Shown here piece by piece: positions 1 through 9,480 of a stretch of 64,000 nt of DNA. The DNA is taken from NCBI RefSeq assembly GCF_012927185.1, contig NZ_JABBGB010000003.1, positions 868,001-932,000 on the forward strand. Direction: 5' to 3'. The notes beneath the pieces were generated by a model. It made no database searches and was not told the origin of the DNA. It was given only the letters and a program-made list of their open reading frames with translations. The DNA is from Pseudoflavitalea sp. G-6-1-2 (GTDB lineage Bacteria > Bacteroidota > Bacteroidia > Chitinophagales > Chitinophagaceae). The translations under genes were made by a program, and so were the position numbers. How positions within the stretch are numbered: the first letter of the stretch is position 1; each line of letters opens with the position of its first letter.

Positions 1-1
1 T

Positions 2-1018
2 CTTCAACGCATCACCGATGTGCTCAAAAAACAAAAGATACAGGAAATAAAAGGTGATATCTGGATCGACGATCTCACTTTCACCAAAGATCCTATGCCC
101 GGTGGCTGGATCTGGACCGATATCGGCAACTACTACGGAGCAGGATGCTGGGGACTCAACTGGCACGAAAATCAGTACGATCTCACATTGTCCGCCGGTG
201 ATTGCTGCGGTGGTCTCACTACCATCAAAAGCATTTCACCTGCCATCCCTGATTTTACCATCAGCAACGATATCAAAGCAGGGAAGAAGGGCAGTGGTGA
301 CAACGGTTATATTTTTTCCGCACCGTTCAGCACCAAAGCATACACATCCGGCACCATCCCTGCCAACGAAAATAATTTCACCATCTCCGGTTCCATGCCG
401 CAACCTGCTGCTGTTTTCGGAGCCGCACTGAAGAGCGCAATCGTTCAGGCCGGCATCAAATTCTCCGGTAAAGTGCAAACCTCTGCTGGTGCTATGATCA
501 ATCAGCAAACAATCCGCAAACCTTCTGCGATACTCGACATACTCGCTTCGCCTACACTTGATAGCCTCAATTACTGGTTCCTTCAGAAAAGCATCAACCT
601 CTATGGCGAAGCGCTCGTAAAACAATTTTCTTTTAAACAGGGAGGCGATGGCAGCACCGAGGAAGGTGTTGAACTGCTTCGCAAATTCTGGGAATCGAAA
701 GGCATCGATAAAGGCGCTGTGAACATTATGGATGGAAGCGGACTATCCCCTCAAAATCGTGTAACAACAGACGCACTGGTGCGCGTACTGCAGTATGCGA
801 AGTCTCAACCCTGGTATGCATCGTTCTACAATGCCTTGCCGCAATACAATGGCATGAAGATGAAAAGCGGCTCCATCGGCGGTTCCCGTGCGTATGCGGG
901 CTATCATACAGCAAAAGATGGAGCGCAGTATTCATATGCCATCATCGTCAACAATTACAACGGATCTGCAGGAGATGTAGTGAAGAAAATGTACAAAGTG
1001 CTGGATAATCTCAAGTAG
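2..1018 (+). CDS. dacB: D-alanyl-D-alanine carboxypeptidase/endopeptidase, PBP4 family (5' end missing)
   Basis: Penicillin-binding protein 4 family enzyme, a periplasmic serine peptidase that trims or cuts peptidoglycan cross-links. The frame is open from base 2, so the start codon, signal peptide and SxxK nucleophile lie outside the window. The second active-site motif is visible as SIN near base 590. A DGSGLS...NRVT stretch typical of the family starts near base 730. The third motif reads KSG at 863-871, where KTG is usual; Ser at that position is a conservative change. The frame closes with TAG followed at once by a rho-independent terminator, so this is the last gene of its transcript. 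Family assignment is firm; the gene symbol is by similarity only. Confidence 0.82.
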   Translation, partial: LQRITDVLKKQKIQEIKGDIWIDDLTFTKDPMPGGWIWTDIGNYYGAGCWGLNWHENQYDLTLSAGDCCGGLTTIKSISPAIPDFTISNDIKAGKKGSGDNGYIFSAPFSTKAYTSGTIPANENNFTISGSMPQPAAVFGAALKSAIVQAGIKFSGKVQTSAGAMINQQTIRKPSAILDILASPTLDSLNYWFLQKSINLYGEALVKQFSFKQGGDGSTEEGVELLRKFWESKGIDKGAVNIMDGSGLSPQNRVTTDALVRVLQYAKSQPWYASFYNALPQYNGMKMKSGSIGGSRAYAGYHTAKDGAQYSYAIIVNNYNGSAGDVVKKMYKVLDNLK

Positions 1019-1030
1019 GCATAAAACAGA

Positions 1031-1053
1031 AAAACATCCGAAAGGATGTTTTT
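1031..1053 (+). terminator. Rho-independent terminator after the PBP4 gene
   Basis: Perfect 9-bp stem (1031-1039 with 1044-1052) around a GAAA tetraloop, ending in a T run, 12 bases after the stop codon of the upstream gene. Confidence 0.8.
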
Positions 1054-1057
1054 CAAA

Positions 1058-1236
1058 GGACGTTTTGGACAAAAGCTTGTTTCCAAGGTCCGGTTTTTGG
1101 ACGGTCTTCTTCTAGGATTGGACAGGTTTTTCGTTTGGACTGGATCGTTTGGTTTTTCAGGAATTGGACAGTGCAAAGAAATTGTTTTGTTGGCTTCTTT
1201 CGGACATTACCCGGTTAAGTAAATATTAATTCGGAC
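1058..1236. repeat. Cluster of short TTGGAC/TCGGAC motifs
   Basis: Between the terminator and the convergent thioesterase gene the motif TTGGAC occurs five times and TCGGAC twice, at irregular spacings of roughly 17 to 36 bases. The last copy forms the palindrome GGACGTCC. No gene is visible. It could be a decayed repeat array or a low-complexity remnant; no function is claimed. Confidence 0.4.
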
Positions 1237-1263
1237 GTCCGCAGTATCGATGATAAAAATCAA

Positions 1264-1683
1264 CTAAGCTTCTACGTTAAAGAAAGGTTCGAGCCTTTCG
1301 CGCAATGGTGCAGGCATCAGAGTGCGTTCTCTCGTTTTCGAATCGAGAAAATACAGCACCACATGCCCAACAGTAAGCAGTTTGCCTGCTTCATTGAAAA
1401 CTTCCTGATGAAATTCAATTCTGTGATTGGATGGCAACTCGCGCAGAGTGGTCTTTACGGAGATGAGATCATCATAATGGGCGGGACGTAAGAACTTGAA
1501 CTGTATTTCTACAATCGGCATTATTACGCCCGCCGCTTCCATGTCTTTATACGTAAACCCCAATTGCCGGATGCTTTCTGCTCTGGCCACTTCAAAATAC
1601 TGGGCATAGTTACCGTGGTAGACGATGTCCATCTGATCGGTCTCGGCATATCGCACACGGATAGGAGTTGTAGTGATGTACAT
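1264..1683 (-). CDS. Acyl-CoA thioesterase, YbgC/4-hydroxybenzoyl-CoA thioesterase family
   Basis: 139-residue single hot-dog-fold thioesterase that would hydrolyse acyl-CoA thioesters in the cytoplasm. The active-site region near residues 11-25 reads RYAETDQMD...YHGNY, the classic YbgC/FcbC pattern with the catalytic Asp in the TDQM segment. Asp stands where many members have Gly after QM. Length is typical. It lies 14 bases after the DoxX-like gene on the same strand, so the two are probably co-transcribed. Substrate cannot be told from sequence; in Bacteroidota such genes often act on short- or medium-chain acyl-CoAs. Confidence 0.85.
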   Translation of the reverse strand: MYITTTPIRVRYAETDQMDIVYHGNYAQYFEVARAESIRQLGFTYKDMEAAGVIMPIVEIQFKFLRPAHYDDLISVKTTLRELPSNHRIEFHQEVFNEAGKLLTVGHVVLYFLDSKTRERTLMPAPLRERLEPFFNVEA

Positions 1684-1697
1684 AGGAAGATGTTCTC

Positions 1698-2105
1698 TTA
1701 TTTTCCGGCCATTCCGTCAACACTGATTTTACCAGGTCCCATAATGATGAGCGCGAGGTAACCTGAGAGATAAAGAGCAGCCATTTCGCCTTCTCCGAAG
1801 ATCTGTCCGCCATGCGCTTTGAACAGTGCCACGCACATAGTGATGATCAGCGGAACACAGGCCAATCTTGAAAATAATCCGATCAGCAGCAACGCGCCAC
1901 AAACCAGCTCGGCAAAAATTACCAGGCCAAGAGTGGTGGACTGGCCAATACCGAGAAAGCTCATGAATTGTCCTTTATACGTTGCGAAATTCACCAGTTT
2001 ATCGTATCCGTGGTGAATGATCAGGCCGCCGCAGCCCAGGCGTAACAAAAGGGTTGCAAGGTTAAAGGAGCCTGTTGTGTAGTTGGTTGACATTAGTTTA
2101 CTCAT
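1698..2105 (-). CDS. DoxX family membrane protein
   Basis: 135-residue integral membrane protein of the DoxX family, with four predicted hydrophobic helices and the family's early LLRLGCGGLIIHHGYDK segment. I chose the ATG at 2105 (MSKLMST) because the in-frame extension upstream to 2246 is basic, Ser/Phe-rich and not family-like. A second Met four residues later is an alternative start. DoxX proteins are linked to redox or quinone-related functions, but the role of this paralogue is unknown. It is followed by the thioesterase gene after 14 bases, suggesting a two-gene operon. Confidence 0.82.
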   Translation of the reverse strand: MSKLMSTNYTTGSFNLATLLLRLGCGGLIIHHGYDKLVNFATYKGQFMSFLGIGQSTTLGLVIFAELVCGALLLIGLFSRLACVPLIITMCVALFKAHGGQIFGEGEMAALYLSGYLALIIMGPGKISVDGMAGK

Positions 2106-2295
2106 GGATAAAATGTTTGCTGCGCCAAAAATAGTAGTTTGAATCTGGAATTTCCTACTATAAAAAGAAAAGTTAAACCTGCCACTTATCCACAGGTGTT
2201 TGGAACGATGTTTGGTTGTAGATGAAATATTTAGAATCTTTACCACGTTACAACAGCGTATTCACTGTTGAGCTCTATTTCAAACGGATATTGGA

Positions 2296-5200
2296 ATGAA
2301 AAAAATCACAGCCTTTTGCGTCCTGGCTCTTTCCATTCAAGGTTCTATTGCACAGCAAACCCGATTCATCAACGACCCGCAGGGTACTTTCAAGCAGGCT
2401 AAAGAATTTTTCCAGCGCGAACAGTACAGTCTTGCGTATCCGCTGCTGAAAGATCTTCAGCTGCAGATGAAGGATCAGGATAGAACCAATCTTGCCATCA
2501 CCACGCAGGAAATCAAATACTATACTACTGTCTGCGCACTCAAACAAAATGAGCGCGGAGCCGTAGACAAGGCGAAAGATTTTATCGATCTCGAAGACAA
2601 TACGCCGCGCGTTCAGATGATGAGCTTTCATCTGGCAGAATACTATTTCCGTCAGGGTGATTATTCCAAAGCGCTCGAACTCTACGAAGCCACCAATATC
2701 GAGAACCTCAGCAACCGCGAAATTGCAGACCTGAAATTCCATCAGGGCTATGCGTATTTCAACGCCAAACAGTTCGATAAGGCTAAACCCTTATTCGATG
2801 CCATCCGTCAGCTGAAAGACGATCCCAATTACATCGATGCCAATTACTACTACGGCTTCCTCGCGTTCAACGATAAAGAGTACCGCAAGGCGCTCGATGC
2901 ATTTGCCATTGTAGAAGATCATCCGCAATACGGTCAGGTAGTGCCTTACTACATCGCAAACATTTATTATGCACTCGGCCAGAAAGATAAAGCCCTCGAC
3001 TATGCCGAAGGCAAACTCAAAAGAGGCAATCTCTATTACGATCTCGAAATGCGCCAGATCGTAGGCCATGCTTATTTCGAGAAGAAAGAATTCAGCAAGG
3101 CCCTGCCTTATCTCGAAACCTACGTAAACAAATCAGATAAAGTAAGAAAGGAAGATCTGTACGAACTGAGCTATTGCTACTATCAGGCAAACAATCTCAA
3201 CAGAGCCATCGATGGTTTCAAACAGATCAGCGGCACGCAGGATTCACTGGCACAGAACGCCATGTACCTGCTGGGGGATGCTTACCTGAAAACCGATCAG
3301 AAAGCCAATGCCCGCAATGCCTTCTACATCTGCGCTACCAACAGCAGCAATGCAAAGCAGAAAGAGATCGCATCGTTCAACTACGCCAAACTCTCCTTCG
3401 AGCTCGGCTATCAGGATGTGGCGATCACCGAACTGCAGAAATTCCTCGCAACATATCCGAACAGCGAATACAATGCAGAAGCAAAAGAGTTGCTCATCAA
3501 TGTACTCGCCAATACCAACAACTACAAAGATGCACTTGCATTGCTCGAAGGTTTGAAAACACCTTCGCCCAATGCAAGAAAGCTCTATCCTAAAATATTG
3601 TACGGCCGCGCTACCGAGCTCATCAACGATGGCATGCTCGTAACCGCCAATGAACTGCTCACGCGCGCAGAAGCAATGCCCGATAACAGCAGCGTGCTGC
3701 CTTACATTCAGTTCTGGAAAGGAGAGATCGCTTACCGCCTCAACCGTACGGACGAAGCCATCAAGTACTATTTCGATTACCTGAAAACCGGCGTGGTGGC
3801 CGATGAAGCCAACCCGGTGAGTGCGAAATACAACCTCGGTTACTCCTATCTGCGCAAAGAAAATTATCGTCAGGCATTGACATTCTTTGAACAGATCGTA
3901 ACCAATCCCAAACTGAATTCAACACCCATCGAGCAGGATGCCTATGTACGCGCAGCAGACTGTTACTACATGAGCCGCGATTACAAAAAAGCGCAGGCCA
4001 TGTACGATAAAGTGCTCGACTATTCATGGCCGCAGAGCGATTACGCCACTTTCCAGAAAGCGATGATCGCCGGCGTTAACAATGGTAAGGACAAGATCGC
4101 TGTCCTCAGCGGCATCAGCAGAAAATATCCGTCTTCCGGTCTCGTGGGAGATGCCAATATGGAGATCGCCACCACTTATCTCGCCAACGAGCAGTTCCGC
4201 GAATCCATTCCGTATCTGAAGAATGTGATCAGCGATCCCAATTCGTCGCTCAAGCCAAAAGCTTATCTCAAACTCGGTATTGCCTACTACAATCTTGAGA
4301 ACGATAACGAAGCGCTGAATCAGTATACATCCATCATCAAACAATATCCCAACTCACCCGAAGCGGAAGCAGCGCTGGAAAATGCCCGTACCATTTTTGT
4401 TGAGCAGGGCAAAACCAGCGAGTACGTTACATTCGCGCGCAGCATGGGCAAAGAAGTGAGCGGGTCACAGGAAGAAGACCTGGCCTATCAGGCAGCCGAA
4501 GTGCAGTTCAACAACGGCAACTTCCCGGCAGCCGCCAAAGCCTTCGAAGATTATATCAAACGATTCCCTGAAGGAAGACATTCGCTAGAAGCGCTCTATT
4601 ACAAGAGTGAGATCTATTTCAATCAGAAAGACTGGAACAAAGCCATCGTGGGATACGAAGCGCTGGCCGACCGCGTTCCGCACAAATACGGAGAGAAATC
4701 TCTCATCAATGCAGCACGCCTCAACTTCTTCGATCTGAAGAACTACGAGAAAGCGGAGAAATATTTCAGAAGGCTGAAAGACTTCGCCACCTCACAGGAG
4801 AACAAGCTCGAAGCCATGCGTGGTCTGCTTCGCAGCCAATACCAGTTGCAGAAATGGAGCGATGCCGTTGAAAATGCACGCGACCTGCTTGCACAGAAAG
4901 GTATCGGTACAGACGATAAAACAATGGCGAATATGGCCATCGCCAAATCATATCAGAACAATAATCAGTTAGATCAGGCCATTACACAATTCCGTTCAGT
5001 GGTAGCGCTCAGCAAATCTGCCTACGGCGCTGAAGCCAGATACGAAATTGCAGCTTCCCTCTTTGCCCAGAACAGACCGAAAGATGCTGAGAAAGCAGCC
5101 TTTGAAGTAATCAACAAAGCAGGTTCTTACGAGCAGTGGGTAACCAAAGCCTACATTCTGCTGGGAGACATCTACTTCAAGCAAAACGATTACTTCAATG

Positions 5201-5322
5201 CCAAAGCCACTTTCCAGAGCGTTGTAGAAAATGCGAGGATCGAAGAACTGCGTCAGGAAGCTCAGCGCAAACTCGATCAGACCATCGAAGCAGAGAAGAA
5301 AAACAGTAAGATCAACAACTGA
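2296..5322 (+). CDS. Large secreted tetratricopeptide-repeat protein
   Basis: 1008 residues, with an N-terminal signal peptide (MKKITAFCVLALSIQGSIAQ) and no lipobox cysteine, so a soluble periplasmic protein. The rest is a nearly continuous solenoid of TPR-type helix pairs; units such as YYFRQGDYSKALELYE and YAYFNAKQFDKAKPLF recur with about 34-residue period. It probably works as a scaffold. The barrel gene starts 5 bases after its stop and the HU-CCDC81 gene follows, so the three likely form one operon. From memory, this TPR plus barrel pairing is common in Bacteroidota and lacks an experimentally settled role. No enzyme domain is visible. Confidence 0.85.
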   Translation: MKKITAFCVLALSIQGSIAQQTRFINDPQGTFKQAKEFFQREQYSLAYPLLKDLQLQMKDQDRTNLAITTQEIKYYTTVCALKQNERGAVDKAKDFIDLEDNTPRVQMMSFHLAEYYFRQGDYSKALELYEATNIENLSNREIADLKFHQGYAYFNAKQFDKAKPLFDAIRQLKDDPNYIDANYYYGFLAFNDKEYRKALDAFAIVEDHPQYGQVVPYYIANIYYALGQKDKALDYAEGKLKRGNLYYDLEMRQIVGHAYFEKKEFSKALPYLETYVNKSDKVRKEDLYELSYCYYQANNLNRAIDGFKQISGTQDSLAQNAMYLLGDAYLKTDQKANARNAFYICATNSSNAKQKEIASFNYAKLSFELGYQDVAITELQKFLATYPNSEYNAEAKELLINVLANTNNYKDALALLEGLKTPSPNARKLYPKILYGRATELINDGMLVTANELLTRAEAMPDNSSVLPYIQFWKGEIAYRLNRTDEAIKYYFDYLKTGVVADEANPVSAKYNLGYSYLRKENYRQALTFFEQIVTNPKLNSTPIEQDAYVRAADCYYMSRDYKKAQAMYDKVLDYSWPQSDYATFQKAMIAGVNNGKDKIAVLSGISRKYPSSGLVGDANMEIATTYLANEQFRESIPYLKNVISDPNSSLKPKAYLKLGIAYYNLENDNEALNQYTSIIKQYPNSPEAEAALENARTIFVEQGKTSEYVTFARSMGKEVSGSQEEDLAYQAAEVQFNNGNFPAAAKAFEDYIKRFPEGRHSLEALYYKSEIYFNQKDWNKAIVGYEALADRVPHKYGEKSLINAARLNFFDLKNYEKAEKYFRRLKDFATSQENKLEAMRGLLRSQYQLQKWSDAVENARDLLAQKGIGTDDKTMANMAIAKSYQNNNQLDQAITQFRSVVALSKSAYGAEARYEIAASLFAQNRPKDAEKAAFEVINKAGSYEQWVTKAYILLGDIYFKQNDYFNAKATFQSVVENARIEELRQEAQRKLDQTIEAEKKNSKINN

Positions 5323-5327
5323 TTACA

Positions 5328-6992
5328 ATGAAACGCATCCACATATCACTTGCATCTCTCATTGCTTTTTGTGCGGCAGTTCCGGGCATGGCTCATGCGC
5401 AGGATACCACAAAGAGAAAAAGTATCGATATCACCAGCACCTTCAAACCCGTGCTGCGCGAAGCTGCCAAGATCAATTTCAACGCAGCGCCGCCTTCCGT
5501 TGATACCAGCAAACCAAGACTGGGGTATTCCATCCCGGTGCAGAATCTGTTCTTCACTTATCAACCCGCCGAACTGAAGCCGGTTGCTTTGCAGATGGAT
5601 TCTATCACTGCATGGCAATACAGCAATTTCATCAAGGTGGGCATCGGCAATGTGCACCAGCCCTACGTGAAGGCAGGATTCAGTTTCGGAGATTTCAAGA
5701 ATACTTTCTTCAATGTATTCGCCGATCACTACACGTCGAAAGGCAGTCTCGATTTTCAGAAGAACAGTCTCACCAGCGTAGGCGCCGCTATGACCTACAA
5801 AACCAACAGCAATCTGGAGATCAATGCCAGACTGGGTTTCAAGAGCGACGACTACTATCTCTACGGCTTTCAGCCTAAAGATCTTCCATTCAAGAAAAGT
5901 GATCTGCGCCAGCGATTCCAAACCATCGAAGGCAAAGTGGATCTCCGCAATATCGAACCCACTGAATTCGGGCTGAACTATCATCCCAATCTCCGCATCA
6001 GTGTGTTCAACGACAATCATTCACCCAAGGCCAACGAGACCAACACCGTGCTGAACCTTCCGCTCGAAAAAACATTCGGCGAAGATTTTGCCTTCCATCT
6101 CGGAGCCACAGCCGATCTCACCCGCTACGAGAGAAAGCTCAACACATCCAATGGCAGACCCCGTCTGGAACAGATGAACAATCTCTATCAGGTGAATGCG
6201 GCGCTCGAATACAAATCCACCAATCTCTTCATCCATGGCGGCATTACGCCGAGCTGGGAGCAGAAGAAATTCCATATGCTGCCGAACATCATGGCAGACA
6301 TCACTACAGACGATAAGCAGCTGACCCTGCAACTCGGCTGGATCGGTTACTTCGAGAAAGGATCTTACCAGCGCTTCGCAGGCATCAATCCCTGGCTGGC
6401 GCAACCAGACAGCATGCTGAACACCCGCGTGGAAGAACGTTATGCCGGCCTCAAAGGCTCTGTAGGCAATCATTTCACCTACTCGGCCAAATTCGGATTG
6501 CTCACTTACCGCAATGCACCGCTGTTTGTGAACGATGATGTGGATGGCAAAACCTTTCTCGTTCGCTACGAACCTAAGTTCCATGCCATTCAGCTGCATA
6601 CCGAAGCCGCCTACAACGTAAGCGAAACCTTCGGCGCAAAAGCAGGCTTCACCTTCAACAATTACTACAATATGAAAGTGGAGAAGAAAGCATGGGGAAT
6701 GATACCTGTAGAACTCAATGCCGGATTGCACTGGCAGGCTATGAAAGACCTGATGCTGCGTACCGAATTCTGGCTCTGGGATGGCGCCCGTTACCTGAAG
6801 AACGGAACCGACTACAAAACCAAAGCCGGTCTCGATCTCAATGCAGGGGCAGAGTTTCGTATTACACGCAATTTGAATCTCTGGGTGCAGTTCAACAATA
6901 TCCTGAACAACAAATACCAGCGCTGGAACCAGTACGAAGTATTCGGCTTCAACCTGCTGGGTGGAATTACCTATTCCTTTAACCAGAAATGA
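5328..6992 (+). CDS. Outer-membrane beta-barrel protein (TonB-receptor-like, no obvious plug)
   Basis: 554 residues with a signal peptide ending near AHAQ (residues 1-24). A short segment (KSIDITSTFKPVLREAAKI) precedes a long run of amphipathic strands alternating aromatic and polar residues, for example ARLGFKSDDYYLYGF and NLWVQFNNILNNKYQRW. It ends in Phe-rich strand residues typical of an outer-membrane barrel. The C-terminal half resembles TonB-dependent receptors (FNNILNNKYQRW), but I see no canonical plug domain or TonB box. The gene starts 5 bases after the TPR gene and is probably translationally coupled to it. Role unknown; it may partner the TPR scaffold. Confidence 0.8.
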   Translation: MKRIHISLASLIAFCAAVPGMAHAQDTTKRKSIDITSTFKPVLREAAKINFNAAPPSVDTSKPRLGYSIPVQNLFFTYQPAELKPVALQMDSITAWQYSNFIKVGIGNVHQPYVKAGFSFGDFKNTFFNVFADHYTSKGSLDFQKNSLTSVGAAMTYKTNSNLEINARLGFKSDDYYLYGFQPKDLPFKKSDLRQRFQTIEGKVDLRNIEPTEFGLNYHPNLRISVFNDNHSPKANETNTVLNLPLEKTFGEDFAFHLGATADLTRYERKLNTSNGRPRLEQMNNLYQVNAALEYKSTNLFIHGGITPSWEQKKFHMLPNIMADITTDDKQLTLQLGWIGYFEKGSYQRFAGINPWLAQPDSMLNTRVEERYAGLKGSVGNHFTYSAKFGLLTYRNAPLFVNDDVDGKTFLVRYEPKFHAIQLHTEAAYNVSETFGAKAGFTFNNYYNMKVEKKAWGMIPVELNAGLHWQAMKDLMLRTEFWLWDGARYLKNGTDYKTKAGLDLNAGAEFRITRNLNLWVQFNNILNNKYQRWNQYEVFGFNLLGGITYSFNQK

Positions 6993-7043
6993 TTTTGATT
7001 ATACAACAAAATACTGTTGTTTCGCAACTTTAAACAACGTCTC

Positions 7044-7676
7044 ATGACGGAAGTGCTGACCAGTTACTTATTGCAGAACAAGAGCCTATCCATTCCGGGT
7101 TTGGGTACCATCTATATTGAGCGTATCCCTGCTCAGACGGATTTCGTGAACAAACAGATACTGCCTCCTGGTTATCATTTCAGGTTCGATAAATATTTCG
7201 ATGCGCCAGATAAAGATTTCTTTACCTATATCTCCAGAGTAAAGGATATCGCAGACTACGAGGCCATCAAATGGTACAACGAATGGGCTTATGAGTTTCG
7301 CGGGCGACTCCGCAACGATACCGAAGAGGTATGGCCCAATGTAGGATCGTTCAGAAAAGACAGTTCCGGTGAGATTGCCTTTCAGTCCGCCGGCGCAATT
7401 CCCACATACGAGAAACCATCTCCTGCTACCAGGATCGTAAGAACGCATACGCAGGCCACCATGCTGGTAGGCGATCGCGAAGTTACCCGCGACATCATCC
7501 ATCAGGATGGCGAGAACTTTGCCGAAGAAACCGTTTACCGCGAAAAAGACAGCTGGTGGATCTATGCACTTATCATCGGCGCCATCGCTGCCAGCGCATT
7601 ATTCTTCCATTTTTACAAGAAAGGATTCAACCCCGCATCACTGGGCAACCAGCAAAGAATCGAAATATCCGGATAA
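7044..7676 (+). CDS. HU-CCDC81 domain protein with one membrane anchor
   Basis: 210 residues. The N-terminal part (residues 1-60, with LLQNKSLSIPGLGTIYIER) fits the prokaryotic HU-CCDC81 domain 1, followed by a second such domain (roughly 70-130). A hydrophobic helix, WWIYALIIGAIAASALFFHF, lies at about 173-192, followed by a short tail. Related Bacteroidota proteins often end in a peptidoglycan-binding SPOR domain; the tail here is too short for one. I chose the ATG at 7044 because the TTG nine codons upstream is not needed by the domain. It lies 51 bases after the barrel gene, so it may link DNA or nucleoid-like binding to the envelope; that is inference. Confidence 0.72.
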   Translation: MTEVLTSYLLQNKSLSIPGLGTIYIERIPAQTDFVNKQILPPGYHFRFDKYFDAPDKDFFTYISRVKDIADYEAIKWYNEWAYEFRGRLRNDTEEVWPNVGSFRKDSSGEIAFQSAGAIPTYEKPSPATRIVRTHTQATMLVGDREVTRDIIHQDGENFAEETVYREKDSWWIYALIIGAIAASALFFHFYKKGFNPASLGNQQRIEISG

Positions 7677-7726
7677 GCCTTTATTGCTGACTGATTTTCC
7701 TTTTCTTTGCACCTCGGTTATTTACA

Positions 7727-8626
7727 ATGAAAGCTGTTATTACGTATACCAACTGCCCTGTATGCAGTGCCGCAACCATTCACGAAGCTCTGATTGCCAC
7801 GGATCATACCGTTTCAGGAGAGCAATTCAGCATATGGGAATGTGCATCCTGCACGCATCGTTTTACCCAGTCTGTTCCAGACGAAGCAAACATCGCTCCC
7901 TACTACAAAGCAGACAGCTATATTTCGCATTCCAATACCAGCAAGGGTTTGGTGAATACTTTGTATCATCAGGTTCGTAATATCACACTTCGCAGCAAAA
8001 GAAAACTGGTACAGTCCACCACCAACCGCACCACCGGGCAGCTGCTCGATATCGGCGCCGGAACGGGCATGTTCGCCGGCTTCATGCAACGCAGCGGATG
8101 GCAGGTACTGGGCCTCGAACCAGATGCCAACGCGCGGCAAACTGCCAAAGAAGTGAACGGCATTTCATTGCATCCTACCGACGAACTCTTTGACCTTCCT
8201 GCAGAACATTTCGATGTAATTACCATGTGGCATGTACTGGAGCATGTTCATCGCCTGCAGGAATACATGCAGCAGCTGAAAAGACTGCTCAAACCCGGCG
8301 GCGTGCTGCTGATAGCCGTTCCCAATTACACCAGCTTCGATGCGCAGCATTACGGCCGCTTCTGGGCTGCTTACGATGTGCCGAGGCATCTCTATCATTT
8401 CTCACCCGCATCCATGCGTACACTGCTGAAAAGGAACGATCTCAAACTCGACTCCATCAAACCCATGTGGTTCGACAGTTTCTATGTGAGCATGCTCAGC
8501 GAAAAATGCAAACACGGAAAAGCCAGTCTGGTGAAGGGTTTCATCACGGGTCTCCGTTCTAACCTCAAAGCCGGCAAAGGCAACAATGCAAGATGCAGCA
8601 GCCTGATCTATGTGATCAGACCATAA
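7727..8626 (+). CDS. Class I SAM-dependent methyltransferase with N-terminal CxxC pair
   Basis: 299 residues. Residues 10-45 carry two CxxC pairs (CPVC and CASC) that would bind zinc. They are followed by a Methyltransf_23-type Rossmann domain: motif I is LLDIGAGTGMFAGF (about 105-118), then the acidic loop LEPD and a post-motif LLKPGGVLLIAVPN. Proteins of this build methylate small molecules, lipids or glycan precursors. Substrate is not deducible. Convergent with the cyclotransferase pair, 17 bases from its end. The preceding gene ends 50 bases upstream, so it could belong to that operon or have its own promoter. Confidence 0.8.
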   Translation: MKAVITYTNCPVCSAATIHEALIATDHTVSGEQFSIWECASCTHRFTQSVPDEANIAPYYKADSYISHSNTSKGLVNTLYHQVRNITLRSKRKLVQSTTNRTTGQLLDIGAGTGMFAGFMQRSGWQVLGLEPDANARQTAKEVNGISLHPTDELFDLPAEHFDVITMWHVLEHVHRLQEYMQQLKRLLKPGGVLLIAVPNYTSFDAQHYGRFWAAYDVPRHLYHFSPASMRTLLKRNDLKLDSIKPMWFDSFYVSMLSEKCKHGKASLVKGFITGLRSNLKAGKGNNARCSSLIYVIRP

Positions 8627-8643
8627 TCTACTCAAGGAATTAT

Positions 8644-9474
8644 TTATTGGTGTAATGTGATCTCGTACATCTCAGGCCATTTCTTGCCCGTGATCATGTA
8701 CCTGCCTGTTTTGGGATTGTAGGCAATGCCATTCAGCTCGCGATACACGATGAGCTGCTTATCTGCTTTCTGCTGCAATGGACTCAGATCTATTTTCCCC
8801 TTCACATAACCGGTGCCTGCATTGATCAGCAGAATATTATTCGTGAGCCACTGATTGGCGAAGATGGTTCCGTTTACATATTCCAGTTCGTTGAGGTTTG
8901 TAACCGGACCGTTTTCATCGCGCACTTCCAGCACTTTGTACCGAATGAGCGAATCGGGGTGGAGGTAGTAAAGCCGGTTGGTTCCATCGCTCATGATGAG
9001 ATGGGTAGAGTCGTGAGTGAGTCCCCATCCCTTGCGTTCTATGGAAGGAAGCTTGAATTCTTTGAGTTTCTGCTTCGACTGAAGATCGTATACAAACCCA
9101 ACACCATTATCGAGCGTGAGCCAGTACAGTTTATTGTTGAAGAAAGTAATGCCTTCTGCAAAGTATTTGCGCCTGTCGAGCAGTATCTCGGGATCATTGA
9201 TGCCCTTCTTTGTGTTCACCACGCCAAGCACAGATGGGAAGGGACTTTCAGCGAGATTGCCTCCGGACGATTCCCAGAGTTTATCATCAAAATATTCAAG
9301 GCCTTCAGTGAAGTAAGTGGTATCGTGCGGATAACTGGCAAACACCGTATACCCGATATTGATGCTGGCTGGTATGCTGCTGTCGCTTTTGGTTGCGGAA
9401 GTGGCGTGTTCCGGATTGGAACATCCGGCCATGGCGATCAGCAGTGCAAGCATATCGGGAATAAGGTTTTTCAT
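8644..9474 (-). CDS. Glutaminyl-peptide cyclotransferase, lipoprotein (copy 1)
   Basis: 276 residues. It starts with a lipoprotein signal ending in the lipobox AMAGC (Cys18), so it is probably membrane-anchored in the periplasm or outer membrane. The rest is the five-bladed propeller of the plant/bacterial-type glutamine cyclotransferase family, with diagnostic stretches FTEGLEYFDDKLWESSG, WGLTHDSTHLIMSDG and LNELEYVNGTIFANQW. These enzymes convert N-terminal Gln of peptides to pyroglutamate. It follows its paralogue by 6 bases and shares most motifs with it, pointing to a tandem duplication. Whether both copies are active cannot be judged from sequence. Confidence 0.88.
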   Translation of the reverse strand: MKNLIPDMLALLIAMAGCSNPEHATSATKSDSSIPASINIGYTVFASYPHDTTYFTEGLEYFDDKLWESSGGNLAESPFPSVLGVVNTKKGINDPEILLDRRKYFAEGITFFNNKLYWLTLDNGVGFVYDLQSKQKLKEFKLPSIERKGWGLTHDSTHLIMSDGTNRLYYLHPDSLIRYKVLEVRDENGPVTNLNELEYVNGTIFANQWLTNNILLINAGTGYVKGKIDLSPLQQKADKQLIVYRELNGIAYNPKTGRYMITGKKWPEMYEITLHQ

Positions 9475-9480
9475 GATGCC

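Noticed and set aside
955-1176. 73-codon minus-strand ORF over the TTGGAC cluster
   Set aside because: Crosses the PBP4 stop and terminator, text dominated by Pro/Lys/Arg from the repeat; not a convincing gene.
5346-6731. Two minus-strand ORFs of 224 and 236 codons opposite the barrel gene
   Set aside because: Antisense shadows of a clear outer-membrane barrel gene; no start signals or family features.
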